Assembly: GCA_905182545.1 (NCBI GenBank)
Contig: CAJJBY010000006.1
Location: 124,001-188,000 of the forward strand
Reading direction: 5' to 3'
DNA length: 64,000 nt
Source of the DNA: an uncultured Candidatus Puniceispirillum sp.
GTDB lineage: Bacteria > Pseudomonadota > Alphaproteobacteria > Puniceispirillales > Puniceispirillaceae
Below the pieces are notes generated by a model. It was not told the DNA's origin. It was given only the letters and a program-made list of their open reading frames with translations, and searched no databases. Every line of letters begins with the position of its first letter. The first letter of the stretch is position 1. A program made the translations under genes and the position numbers. Of the stretch, positions 7,540 to 16,605 are shown piece after piece.

Positions 7540-7932
7540 TTATGAGGTGGCAAAACTAGATCTGAATTGCGCTGCCCATTTACCATTTTTAAAAGTGATA
7601 ACCCAAAGCGAGTCAAAATCGGCAATCAATTGATCATTGATATCAAACCGGTTTATCCGCACCGCTAGATGAACCTTATCGGCGCTTTCACGCTGAACAT
7701 CAATTGCTTGCCATGCGGTCCTTGCCCAATCATCGCCAGCTCTTGCCCTGAAATCTGACAAATAAGTCTCAGCAGACGGCCAGCAATCTAATGTTGTGCC
7801 GGCCAATCTGAAATGTGGAAAATGAAGCGTATCGGCAAGGTCGTTTTCCCGCAGGCCATTCAAGGCGTGAAGATGGCGTTCCATAACCGCCAAGGCGGAT
7901 GCTGCAGTAGAGTCAGGCTCATCGTGGGTCAT
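7540..7932 (-). CDS. NTF2/SnoaL-like domain protein, about 130 aa
   Basis: From ATG 7932 (GAGG about 6 bases upstream) the protein has an opening helix ALAVMERHLHALNGLRENDL, then a FPHFRLAG strand, then a C-terminal antiparallel sheet ending WVITFKNGKWAAQFRSSF. This layout is that of the NTF2-like/SnoaL fold, a pocket used by ketosteroid-isomerase-like enzymes and by many orphan proteins. No catalytic residues can be named. The gene is 9 bases upstream of the secreted HExxH gene, and just downstream of the RraA-like aldolase on the same strand, so a shared transcript is likely. Confidence 0.6.
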   Translation of the reverse strand: MTHDEPDSTAASALAVMERHLHALNGLRENDLADTLHFPHFRLAGTTLDCWPSAETYLSDFRARAGDDWARTAWQAIDVQRESADKVHLAVRINRFDINDQLIADFDSLWVITFKNGKWAAQFRSSFATS

Positions 7933-8084
7933 GCAGGCCTCGGTAAAATCATATTGCAATCTGGCGGCGTGTTTTGGCAAACAAACTGCCATAAAACCGC
8001 GCTGCCGCATAGGCTGCCCCTGTTTTTTGCAGATGATCATCCTTTTGCTGGTTTTTGGATCGCCTGTTTTGAGATGGCGCTTCC

Positions 8085-8816
8085 CTAATCGCGGTTACGG
8101 CAATCAATGCCGTTAAATTCGACAAGATCATCAAGCGTCTCGACATAGTGAAACCCTGCTTCTGCCAAGGCTGGGCGCATATTATAGATATCGATCCCAA
8201 GCTCGCCTGCGGCTAGTTTGACACGTTTGGCATCTTCATTGGCAATGCGGTCATCGGCAGTTTGGCGCGCGGCAGGGGCGTCTTTTCGGGCAACAACACA
8301 AATGCCATCATCATCGGCAACAATCACATCACCCGGAAAGATGATTTGTCCGGCGCAGATAATCGGCACATTAACCGCACCGGGCGTATTTTTAACCGTG
8401 CCTTTCGATGAAATGGCGCGTGACCAAACCGGAAATCCCATTTGCTGTAAATCGGCAACATCACGGGTGCCGCCATCAATCACCAACCCAACAACGCCGC
8501 GCGCGCGGGCTGATGTGGCTAAGAGATCGCCAAAAAATCCGTCGCTATTGTCGGTGGTGCAGGCGACGACAAGCATATCGCCTGGCTGGCAAAGCTCGAT
8601 CGCAACATGCAGCATCCAATTATCGCCAGGTTGTGCCAAAACGGTGATTGCCGTCCCGCTAACCCTTGCACCAGCATAAATTGGGCGCATATAGGGTTTC
8701 ATCAGACCAATGCGCCCTTGTGCCTCATGGACGGTTGAAACGCCAGCGCAGCCCAAAGCCTTTGTGGTGTCAGGATCGGTGCGTTTGATTGTGCGAACGG
8801 CAACGGTTTTCATCAT
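8085..8816 (-). CDS. ligK: RraA-like 4-carboxy-4-hydroxy-2-oxoadipate aldolase / oxaloacetate decarboxylase
   Basis: About 243 aa, RraA fold. The family core GVVGLVIDGGTRDVADL and the following FPVWSRAISSKGTVKNTPG match class II (metal-dependent) HMG/CHA aldolases (LigK, GalC, ProA types), which split 4-carboxy-4-hydroxy-2-oxoadipate into pyruvate and oxaloacetate in the last step of the gallate and protocatechuate 4,5-cleavage routes; they often decarboxylate oxaloacetate too. The D of DGGTRD binds the metal and the R of TRD contacts substrate in solved members. Start at the ATGATG pair 8816/8813 behind AAGGAT. A galD-type gene lies at 11524-12627, which supports the pathway. Fine substrate choice is not certain. 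Confidence 0.75.
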   Translation of the reverse strand: MMKTVAVRTIKRTDPDTTKALGCAGVSTVHEAQGRIGLMKPYMRPIYAGARVSGTAITVLAQPGDNWMLHVAIELCQPGDMLVVACTTDNSDGFFGDLLATSARARGVVGLVIDGGTRDVADLQQMGFPVWSRAISSKGTVKNTPGAVNVPIICAGQIIFPGDVIVADDDGICVVARKDAPAARQTADDRIANEDAKRVKLAAGELGIDIYNMRPALAEAGFHYVETLDDLVEFNGIDCRNRD

Positions 8817-8998
8817 ATTATCCTTATCAAATAGGCTTTTGATTTGAGGGGCTTGTCTTCTGGTTTTGATCATCACGCATGTTGGTGATGGTGATAAATG
8901 TCTTGCGATGTGGTGACAAGAGGGTCAGCATGAATTTATCGTTTTCACCCTGCCATTTCAGGAATTTCAGGGGTTCTTTTTGATGCGGGATTCTAATC

Positions 8999-10150
8999 AT
9001 GCTTGACCGGCTCGTTCTGCGCAATGTCTGGGTGTCATCGTGGGTTTTGTCACTGTCTCTTTTCGGTGATGCCTTGATCTATGTGATTCTGCCGGTTCAT
9101 GCCGATGCCTTTGGCGTTAGCATGCTGATGGTTGGGTTTTTACTGGCTGTAAACCGGATAATTCGCACCTTTGCCTATGGGTTAATTGTTGAATTGGCCG
9201 AACGGATTGGGGTGAAAAACCTGTGTCTTATTGCGGCGGTAACGGCAACATTATCAACCGCGGGCTATGGCTGGTTTGAAGGTGCAGTGCTTTTAACCTT
9301 GTCGCGCATGGTATGGGGTTTGTCTTTTGCGGCGCTTTTGCTGGTCACTTTGACCTATGCTGCGGTGAATCCGGCCAAAACAGGCACGCGCATCGGGCTT
9401 AGCCGGTCGGTTGAACAGGTTGGCCCGCTTTTGGCGATGACGGTAGGGGCATGGCTTGCCACCATTGTCGGGCCAAGAGATGTGTTTCTGTATCTTTCGT
9501 TGGCAACGGCAGTGTCTGTTATGCTGGCCTTTGGTCTTGATGAATCGGCGCAACCCGCCAGAGTCAAAAAGCCGGTTGCCCGCGATCGCATTTTTCCTCG
9601 ACCAGATAGCCTGGATATATTGATTTTCTGGATGGGGGCAGGGATTGACGGCGTCTTTACCGTTTCGATATCGCTGATGTGGGCGCAATATGTTTCAACT
9701 GAAATGGCGATTTTATTTGGCGGCAGTATCCTTGCTGCACGCCGTCTAAGCGAAATGCTGGTGGCGCCATGTTCGGGCATTATTGCCGATAGACTTGGCA
9801 TTCGCCTGCCGTTAACCTTGATGATTGCTTTGGCTATTGCTGGTTTTGCGATGATTGGCGCAGGGCTTTTGATGGAAGGGTCGATTGCATTGGTGTTGGC
9901 GCGCGGTGCCTTGGGAACCCTGTTTCCGGCCGCCGTGGCGCGGATCTGTCCAGATAATAAGGTCAAGGCATTGGCGCGCAACCAGACATGGCGTGATGTT
10001 GGTGCTGCGGCTGGCCCGCTGGCAACAGGCGCCGGTCTTGCGTTTATTGCGCCTGAAATAATGCATATATTTGTGTCAGCGGCCTTTGTTATCGCCTTTT
10101 GTATGTTTGTGATGTCACCTGGCTGGCGGGCGGTTGCCCGAGCTGCATGA
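8999..10150 (+). CDS. MFS transporter, 383 aa
   Basis: Twelve predicted membrane segments in two halves, with a typical MFS loop 2-3 signature near residues 62-72 (VELAERIGVKN) and a repeat of it in the second half (IADRLGIRLP). The first helix starts at once after MLDRLVLRNVW. Inner membrane. Substrate is unknown; the position between the divergent ligK-type aldolase and the galD-type tautomerase makes an aromatic or dicarboxylic acid a fair guess, no more. Transcribed away from ligK with about 180 bp between, so the shared spacer may hold both promoters. Confidence 0.8.
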   Translation: MLDRLVLRNVWVSSWVLSLSLFGDALIYVILPVHADAFGVSMLMVGFLLAVNRIIRTFAYGLIVELAERIGVKNLCLIAAVTATLSTAGYGWFEGAVLLTLSRMVWGLSFAALLLVTLTYAAVNPAKTGTRIGLSRSVEQVGPLLAMTVGAWLATIVGPRDVFLYLSLATAVSVMLAFGLDESAQPARVKKPVARDRIFPRPDSLDILIFWMGAGIDGVFTVSISLMWAQYVSTEMAILFGGSILAARRLSEMLVAPCSGIIADRLGIRLPLTLMIALAIAGFAMIGAGLLMEGSIALVLARGALGTLFPAAVARICPDNKVKALARNQTWRDVGAAAGPLATGAGLAFIAPEIMHIFVSAAFVIAFCMFVMSPGWRAVARAA

Positions 10151-10306
10151 GGGGTGTGATACAGCGGCAATGGCACGTGATTTTGCAATTGGCATTAGGG
10201 AAATACGCTTGCCGCTTTGCCCGATATCCGGCAAAACAGACGCTTTGTTGATCGCGGTCATCAGCCACAGCAAATAATGCCAACCATAAGGGGTTTGAGA
10301 CAGATC

Positions 10307-11515
10307 ATGGCAATGCCGTCTTCCTCTTTTGCGCGTGATTTGCGGCTGACGATCACCATTTTATTTTGTGGTACCTTAAGCGGCATTAATATTGCCAAAT
10401 TGGCACCTTCGATTAATGAATTATCGACCAGTTTTGGCCTTAGCCTGTCGCAGATCGGGCTTTTGGCGTCAGTGTTCACCCTTATTATGGTTTTGGCGGG
10501 GGTATTGATTGGCGGCATTGTGCGCGGCGCAGGCACCAAACGCATTTTAATGGCAGCCTTGATCATTGCCTGTATTGGCAATGCCATCAGCCTTATGGGC
10601 AGTTCGGTGACAAGCCTGTTTATTGGACGCGCCATCGAGGGGGTTAGTTTGATTGCCCTAACTTTGACCGCGCCAAGCCTGCTAGCCCAACATACTGATC
10701 CGGCAAATCGTGGTTGGGTGATGGGAACATGGGGTGGGTTTATGCCGCTTGGCAACGGGCTTGCCATTATCGCCGCGCCCTATCTTATCGAACAAGGTGG
10801 CTGGCATTTGGTTTGGCAGGTTGGGTTTGGCTTTTCGGTTTTTGTCTGCGGGCTTGGCTGGCTGTTCATTCCCGATGATAGATCGCTGATGAAGCGGCAA
10901 TTTGATCTTGCCGCGCTCAAGCTGGCGATTGCCTTGCCATTGCTGGCCATTATCGGGCTTAGCTTTGCCCTTCATTCGTTGGTTTATCAGACACTTATTC
11001 AATTCATGCCATTGATATCGCAATCGCTTGGTGGGTTCAGCCTTGCTGAGGGGGCGATGATCACGGGGCTGTTTTGTGCGGTCAATTTTGCCGGTAATTT
11101 GATTGCCGGACAGGCGTTACAAACCGGGAAAAAGCCAGCGCATATCGTCAGGTTTGTCTTTTCCATTGTGCCGATTTTGCTGATTTTGCTGGTTTTGTTC
11201 AGTCAATCATCATTTTTGCTGGTTTTGGTTTTGATTTTGACTGGCTTGGTGTCAGGCGGGTCGGCGCCGATTTTTTTCTATCTTGTCAGCCGTGCAAATG
11301 ATGATCCACAAAATCTGCCTGTTTTTGTCGCTTGGGTTTTTCAAATCCAAGGGCTTGGCATGCTGATAGGTCCGGCTTTGATTAGCTGGGTTGTTGAAAC
11401 GACCCATAGCTGGAATATCGGCATTTTATGCCTGATACCCGCTTGTTTGGCGATTATTGTCTTGTCGGTGTGGCTTGTTCTGCCAGATGCCAAGACCGGA
11501 CATAATCCTGTTTGA
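10307..11515 (+). CDS. MFS transporter, about 402 aa
   Basis: Twelve membrane segments. The first helices (TILFCGTLSGINIAKLAPSI and LLASVFTLIMVLAGVLIGG) and the loop G-x-x-x-R/K-G type GIVRGAGTKR fit the CynX/NarK-like branch of MFS carriers. ATG 10307 is used because the upstream open frame has no membrane character; GAGACAG lies before it. Its 3' end is 8 bases from the convergent galD-type gene. Substrate unknown. It is not a recent duplicate of the carrier at 8999. Confidence 0.75.
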   Translation: MAMPSSSFARDLRLTITILFCGTLSGINIAKLAPSINELSTSFGLSLSQIGLLASVFTLIMVLAGVLIGGIVRGAGTKRILMAALIIACIGNAISLMGSSVTSLFIGRAIEGVSLIALTLTAPSLLAQHTDPANRGWVMGTWGGFMPLGNGLAIIAAPYLIEQGGWHLVWQVGFGFSVFVCGLGWLFIPDDRSLMKRQFDLAALKLAIALPLLAIIGLSFALHSLVYQTLIQFMPLISQSLGGFSLAEGAMITGLFCAVNFAGNLIAGQALQTGKKPAHIVRFVFSIVPILLILLVLFSQSSFLLVLVLILTGLVSGGSAPIFFYLVSRANDDPQNLPVFVAWVFQIQGLGMLIGPALISWVVETTHSWNIGILCLIPACLAIIVLSVWLVLPDAKTGHNPV

Positions 11516-11523
11516 TCATGTGT

Positions 11524-12627
11524 TTACAATTGTTTGCCATCCCAAACTGAGACTGGCACAAAGACCTCACCCCGCGCCAGCAGGCGTGTTGTTCGCAGCA
11601 CGCCAGCGCGTTCGATCTGCAGATGGCCATCACGGTTTTCAAGACAAAGCTGAACATCGAATTTGCCTGATGGATGCTCGATTATAATATCTTTGACCAT
11701 GCCATCGGGAAGCGTGGCAAGGTCATGAATAGCGCTATCTTCATAAAGCGCGGCGCTGGCCACTGAAACCGCGCCAAGAACACCAATGGCCTTATGGCAA
11801 AATTTGGGGATAAAGGTTCGCGTATTGACCGCACCACCGGCACGCGGTTTTGAAATCAGGCTCATTTTCGGCACGGCCTTGCCTGACACATCACCAAGCC
11901 CCATTGCCTGACCAGCCTGAAGATGGATCGACTCAAGGCGTGATTTCAAAATGTCATCTCGGTTAAGCTGGTCAGGGGTTTCATCACCATTCAGACCAAA
12001 ATCTTCGGCGCGCAAACAAACAACAGGCATTCCATTATCAATGCAGGTCACCCGCACATCATCAAATTCTTCACAATGTTTGCCGGTTGGAAACAGGCTG
12101 CCGCAGGCCGATCCTTCCAGATTTTGATAATGACACATAACTGGCGCTGATGAGCCAAATACCCCATCAATGCACGCATCACCATGATAGATGGGAAACC
12201 CATTTTCCAGCGGGAATTGCAGCAGGCAGCGATTGCCGCTATTGGTCATATAGACGCGAATGCTGGCCTGATCACCAGCGGGTTTTATCAGGCCGGTTTC
12301 AACCGCAAAGGCCCCAATGCCAGATAGAATATTGCCGCAATTTGGGGTGTCATCCAGCTGGTCTTCGCCGACAAGCGCCTGCACAAAGCTGTAATCAATA
12401 TCGCTGTCATTGCGTTGAGAAGGCGCAACAATTGCGATTTTTGAGCTAAGCGGATCAGCCCCGCCAAGACCATCAATCTGACGCGGGTCGCCATAGGCAC
12501 CCATGACCCATTTCAGCAGATTGTCACGGGTTGATTTATTTTGTGGCAAATCGGCAAGGTGGAAATAAATTCCTTTTGAACTGCCGCCACGCATCTGGAT
12601 GAAGGGAATGGCTGTTTGGTTTGACAT
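11524..12627 (-). CDS. galD: PrpF-family protein, probable 4-oxalomesaconate tautomerase
   Basis: 367 aa PrpF/diaminopimelate-epimerase-like fold. The start IPFIQMRGGSSKGIYF is the strong PrpF/GalD signature, followed by DGLGGADPLSSKIAI, the DDTPNCGNILSG segment with the catalytic-type Cys, and GGAVNTRTFIP. GalD converts the enol form of 4-oxalomesaconate to its keto tautomer in gallate catabolism. PrpF itself isomerises 2-methylaconitate, so that is the main alternative; no prpC/prpD or acnD gene is nearby, while a ligK/galC-type aldolase is at 8085, which favours the aromatic route. A galB/ligJ-type hydratase is not in the window. Confidence 0.7.
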   Translation of the reverse strand: MSNQTAIPFIQMRGGSSKGIYFHLADLPQNKSTRDNLLKWVMGAYGDPRQIDGLGGADPLSSKIAIVAPSQRNDSDIDYSFVQALVGEDQLDDTPNCGNILSGIGAFAVETGLIKPAGDQASIRVYMTNSGNRCLLQFPLENGFPIYHGDACIDGVFGSSAPVMCHYQNLEGSACGSLFPTGKHCEEFDDVRVTCIDNGMPVVCLRAEDFGLNGDETPDQLNRDDILKSRLESIHLQAGQAMGLGDVSGKAVPKMSLISKPRAGGAVNTRTFIPKFCHKAIGVLGAVSVASAALYEDSAIHDLATLPDGMVKDIIIEHPSGKFDVQLCLENRDGHLQIERAGVLRTTRLLARGEVFVPVSVWDGKQL

Positions 12628-12823
12628 GATGGCCCCGTAACAAAATTCATCTTTATCCTATACATGATTTTGGCGTTCGGTGGTTGAAAATACTAGGCCT
12701 ATTTGCTGGCGCATGACTATAGTGATGGCAGGGCAGCAATCGTTTGTGGTCGATCGCATCACCACGCTTTTCTGCCTTCTATTCCGGTGTTTTGACCAAG
12801 CCAATATTTGATGAGGTATCTAG

Positions 12824-13357
12824 ATGGCCCGATTGCCAGCGCTTGACCAAGCCAAGATGAATAAACGACAAAAAGAGATTTATGACGATATCGTATCTGG
12901 CCCACGCGGCAATGTGCGCGGGCCATTGGCGGTTTGGCTGTATCGTGCCGAATTGGCGGATAAGGCACAGCAATTGGGTCGTTATTGCCGGTATGATTCA
13001 TCGCTATCGCCGCGTTTGTCCGAATTGGCGATACTAACGACAGCGCGGATATGGGACGCGGCGTTTGAATGGCAGGCGCATGTGCCACATGCGCTGGCGG
13101 CGGGCATTGACCAAGATATTGTTGACGCGTTGGCGGCCGATCATGATCCAGATTTTTCCAATGATGATGAACAGCTTGTCTATGAATTTTCGCGCGAACT
13201 GAACCTGACCCGCGGCGTGTCTGATGCGTTATATGCGAGTGCGATTTCCGTTCTTGGTGAGGAGGGAACGGTTGATCTTGTTGGGGTTTTGGGCTACTAC
13301 GCGCTGATTTCAATGACCATCAAGGCATTTGACGTTGATCCAATCACCGAAAGCTAG
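12824..13357 (+). CDS. carboxymuconolactone decarboxylase (AhpD-like) family protein, 177 aa
   Basis: All-helical CMD fold: LSPRLSELAILTTARIWDAAFEWQAH (about residues 60-85) is the family core, with the E-x(n)-H positions but no CxxC pair, so it is not a peroxidase of the AhpD type. It matches the larger gamma-carboxymuconolactone-decarboxylase-like branch. No shown reaction for this subgroup. It is divergent to galD at 11524-12627 and thus may serve aromatic-acid breakdown. ATG 12824 has a GAGG-like stretch (ATGAGGTATCTAG) ahead of it. Confidence 0.75.
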   Translation: MARLPALDQAKMNKRQKEIYDDIVSGPRGNVRGPLAVWLYRAELADKAQQLGRYCRYDSSLSPRLSELAILTTARIWDAAFEWQAHVPHALAAGIDQDIVDALAADHDPDFSNDDEQLVYEFSRELNLTRGVSDALYASAISVLGEEGTVDLVGVLGYYALISMTIKAFDVDPITES

Positions 13358-13474
13358 TGAAAGTCTCACATTGATCTTGCCGGTTGATGTTTTGAGGGTA
13401 ATTGGTGGTGCTGTTAGGCCAAGCGATCGGGTGCAAACTAATAAGTCGCATTAAGCGGTATAGGGATATTTTAT

Positions 13475-14356
13475 GTGACGCGGGCGATTTTGACGATTAT
13501 AGCGGCGATTTTTTCATTCTCATTGATGGGCGTCGCTGTCCGCATATTGACCGCTGATTATTCGATTTTTCAGATTTCCTTTACCCGAAATTTCTTCGGC
13601 TTTCTTCCAATTTTGCTGCTTCTTGCCTATAGCAAACAGATGGGGGCATTAAAAACTCCGTTTAATCAGCAAGAATGGTCGATCTGCGCATTGCGAGGCG
13701 GCAGCGTCAGTCTGGCACAATTATGCTTATTCATGGCCTATAGCAAATTGGAATTTGCCACAGTTGCCACCTTGGCGTTTTCAGGGCCGTTTTTTGTCAC
13801 CGCCTTATCGGTTCCGCTGCTTGGAGCCGTTGTTGGGTTTTGGCGGTGGTCGGCGGTGATTTTAGGCTTTTGTGGGGTCGTTATGATCATGCAGCCAGGT
13901 GCAAGCATCTTTTCGCTATTTTCGGTTTTGCCGGTGCTAGCCGCGCTTTGCTATGCGATGTCCAGTACGCTTGTGAAAATCTTCTCGGTTGATCGCTTGT
14001 CAGGCGTGATCCAGTTCCGTTCGCAAATTTTTTCGGCGGGATTTTCGCTGCTGCTATGGCTTAGCTTTGGCGAAATGGTGCCGATTGCATCGGCTTTTGA
14101 TCTTGGCCTATTTATTGCGCTTGGCTTGCTTGGTGGGGCAGGGGTTCTTGGGCTTGTTGTGGCTTACCGCATGTCCCAGCCAAGCCTGCTTGCCCCTTTT
14201 GAATATTTTGGCATTCCCTTTTCGATGTTTTTGGGCTGGTGGTTCTTTGCCGAAGCCCCATTAGACCGCCTGTTTCCGGGCGTTCTGGCGATCATTGCCG
14301 GTGGTTTGCTTATTATCTGGCGTCAAGCTCGGATTAAGGCCGATCCGGCGCCCTAG
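13475..14356 (+). CDS. EamA-family (DMT) transporter, 293 aa
   Basis: Ten membrane segments as two EamA repeats; the first opens TIIAAIFSFSLMGVAVRIL and carries the QISFTRNFFGFLP stretch typical of the first repeat, the second begins near PVLAALCYAMSSTLVKI. Inner-membrane drug/metabolite carrier; substrate unknown. The start is GTG 13475. The 3' end overlaps the convergent rhodanese gene by 4 bases (14353-14356). Confidence 0.75.
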   Translation: MTRAILTIIAAIFSFSLMGVAVRILTADYSIFQISFTRNFFGFLPILLLLAYSKQMGALKTPFNQQEWSICALRGGSVSLAQLCLFMAYSKLEFATVATLAFSGPFFVTALSVPLLGAVVGFWRWSAVILGFCGVVMIMQPGASIFSLFSVLPVLAALCYAMSSTLVKIFSVDRLSGVIQFRSQIFSAGFSLLLWLSFGEMVPIASAFDLGLFIALGLLGGAGVLGLVVAYRMSQPSLLAPFEYFGIPFSMFLGWWFFAEAPLDRLFPGVLAIIAGGLLIIWRQARIKADPAP

Positions 14357-15900
14357 TCCAATTTTGGCGATGTGGCCAATTCCTGACACCATAAATCATG
14401 AATTGCTTCATCAATCTCGTTTGGAAGAGCTTCTTCCCATGCCAGATAATCGCGGGCATCTTGCAACACACCGTGATGCCGTCTGGCAAAAAGCGCCGAC
14501 TCATCAAGTGGTAAATCAAGCCCACTATTTGCCAGCGTCGCCATGTCAAAATCAGCGTTATGCCAAAGATAAACACCGGCAATCTGCCACCCATGCCGGA
14601 TGAGGCAATCGGCAATCATACGGCCTTGGTCAGAATTGTCGGCGATGATGGCAATTGGTTTATCTGCCGGCGTTTGACCCAAAATGGCACTGATATTCTG
14701 CCAATGGCTGTTGGCGATATGACCCGAAATGAAGGCTTTTGACGGCCTGAAATCATATAGCGCAATTTTGTCTTTTTGCCAGATATCCAGCTGGGTTGCG
14801 GCAAAAGGCGTGACCGAACCGGTATCGTTACTGGCAATGTTGTTGGTAACAGTGTTTGTGATGGTTTCAATTGAGGCAATGGGCGCATCAAGATAGGCAA
14901 TCGTCACTCTAAATCCCATGCAACGCAGCCAGAAGGCGGCAAAGGCGGCGCGGCTTCCCGATCCTTGGTCAAACAGGATAACCGGAACATGGTAGCGTGC
15001 AATCGACCGGTCAGTCTGCTGGATAAGATTGGTTCCTGAAATTTTGATAACACCATGCGCCAGCCGCTGGCCAGTCGCGCCGTCATCCGACACATCGAAT
15101 AATAGTCCTGTTTTATGGTCAGCAACAAAGGCACCAAGCCCATCGGCTGTAACCTGTGTTGTGGGGATTTGCCAGCGGCGCAGGAAATTGGCAACTGCGT
15201 CAGAGGCTTCATGATCTGCGGCAAACAGACGGTTGGCATCATGTTCGCGTTCATAGCCATCAAGCTGCCAAGCTTGGGTGCCGCCGCGAAATACCGCAAA
15301 CGGGCCATCATAGCCTGATGCCATCAAGGTAAAGGCACCAATAATCGATCTCGTTCGCCCAGCGCAATGCAAAAGCGACATTTTGCCAGTGTCTTTCAAG
15401 GCCTGAACATTGGCAAGCAAAAGGCTGTTTGGCAGGCTTTGCGACTTTGGCAGGGTGAAATCTTGATATTCGGCCGTTGGGCGCACATCGAAAAGCTGCG
15501 CATCTTGATAATCGGCGAGATATTGTTTTGGCGTGACTTCAGGAAGATCAATTTCATGCGCAACCACCTCGCCAAACGCTTTTGACCAGACATATTCGCC
15601 TTTCACAAAGCCGCGCCCCATCATCGCCGGCTTTCGGGTGTTGTGAATGGTTATATTGTTAAACCCAATAGCTTTTAACTGGTGGATGGCCTCAGCACTT
15701 GCCTTGTCCTGCCAGTCAAGAAAATGAATTGGAAAATCAGGTTCCTGAAAAAGATAGCCAAGCCGCGTTGAAAAAAGCGAAAGCGGTATATTGGTGCTGC
15801 CAAACCAGTGACCGGCAACATAGTCGCGCCGTTCGCGGCTGTCGATCAGGGAAAAGCTTGTTCCAGCGTCATATAGCGCGGCGAATAATCCGTAACTCAT
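14353..15900 (-). CDS. multidomain rhodanese-like protein with four rhodanese repeats, 515 aa
   Basis: Four rhodanese-like units can be seen: about 1-105 (FSLIDSRERRDYVAGHWFGS), 120-225 (AQLFDVRPTAEYQDF), 260-355 (GLLFDVSDDGATGQRLAHG) and 385-485 (IALYDFRPSKAFISGHIANS). Only the second keeps a catalytic cysteine, in LLHCAGRTRS; the other loops have no Cys at that place (for example FLDWQD, LFDQGSGSR, IADNSDQG). So one active sulfurtransferase unit with three structural or binding units is likely. Such proteins move sulfane sulfur in the cytoplasm. It is 66 bases downstream of the cysteine-dioxygenase-like gene on the same strand, which suggests a thiol-sulfur oxidation pair. Confidence 0.8.
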   Translation of the reverse strand: MSYGLFAALYDAGTSFSLIDSRERRDYVAGHWFGSTNIPLSLFSTRLGYLFQEPDFPIHFLDWQDKASAEAIHQLKAIGFNNITIHNTRKPAMMGRGFVKGEYVWSKAFGEVVAHEIDLPEVTPKQYLADYQDAQLFDVRPTAEYQDFTLPKSQSLPNSLLLANVQALKDTGKMSLLHCAGRTRSIIGAFTLMASGYDGPFAVFRGGTQAWQLDGYEREHDANRLFAADHEASDAVANFLRRWQIPTTQVTADGLGAFVADHKTGLLFDVSDDGATGQRLAHGVIKISGTNLIQQTDRSIARYHVPVILFDQGSGSRAAFAAFWLRCMGFRVTIAYLDAPIASIETITNTVTNNIASNDTGSVTPFAATQLDIWQKDKIALYDFRPSKAFISGHIANSHWQNISAILGQTPADKPIAIIADNSDQGRMIADCLIRHGWQIAGVYLWHNADFDMATLANSGLDLPLDESALFARRHHGVLQDARDYLAWEEALPNEIDEAIHDLWCQELATSPKLD

Positions 15901-15966
15901 ATCATTTTCCTAAAAGGCATTGGGGCGGGTAAGACGAAAGCTTGAGCCAAAAGATTGGATAGGCGG

Positions 15967-16467
15967 CTAGGCTAGTTCATAGCGGAACCGTTTCACTTTG
16001 CTCATGTCAGTGCCTTCAATCCGGACAAGGCTGGTTGGCCCTTCGCGGGTTGGTGAATGCAGATCGCCTTCATTATAGACATGGGCAACCCCCGGGGCCA
16101 GGCGATAGGTGCGTGTTACCTGAACCTTGCCTGCTTTTTCGGCGCTGGCGTCTTCGATCTTGTCATAATCGCGCATTTCGGTCTCGCCGCGGGCTTGGGC
16201 ATAAATTGCCCATGACGGCCCATGATCATGCGGTGGTGATGTTTTTGGACTTTCATAATTATGCGCCAAAATACAAAAGCCAAGCTCGGCATCTTGATAG
16301 AGCAAATCGCGTTCACCTGTTGTATGCGGAACCAGCGTCTCGACATTGGCTGGATCCGAAAGCAGGTTTTGCAACAATTCGGCAATTTTTTTTCGCCCAT
16401 CTGGGCCGGGTGTCTCGCTAAGAATCCGGCGACAATCTTGGGCTAGGTTTGACAGAATTTCACTCAT
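15967..16467 (-). CDS. cysteine dioxygenase-like cupin (thiol dioxygenase family), 166 aa
   Basis: Cupin fold of the cysteine dioxygenase/3-mercaptopropionate dioxygenase superfamily. The metal-binding first cupin motif is PPHDHGPSWAIYAQARGETEM (two His plus the Glu position), and the second His lies in GVAHVYNEGDLHSP. These enzymes add O2 to a thiol to make a sulfinate with a mononuclear Fe(II) and three His ligands. Which thiol cannot be decided here. It lies just upstream of the four-rhodanese gene on the same strand; the pair is likely one operon. Confidence 0.7.
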   Translation of the reverse strand: MSEILSNLAQDCRRILSETPGPDGRKKIAELLQNLLSDPANVETLVPHTTGERDLLYQDAELGFCILAHNYESPKTSPPHDHGPSWAIYAQARGETEMRDYDKIEDASAEKAGKVQVTRTYRLAPGVAHVYNEGDLHSPTREGPTSLVRIEGTDMSKVKRFRYELA

Positions 16468-16605
16468 GAAACAGCTCCAGACGTAAAAGCAATCTGCCTA
16501 AACAGGGCAGGGATTAAGGATATTACCTTACCGCTGATCGAATGAAATTCAAAGGATTTCAGACCATTAAATTGCCAAACTCCGAACCATGCTGCCCTTT
16601 GGTCT

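Noticed and set aside
9355-10188. 277-codon minus-strand open frame opposite the MFS gene
   Set aside because: Antisense to a clear twelve-helix carrier; low-complexity Ala/Pro/Ile composition is a by-product of the coding strand.
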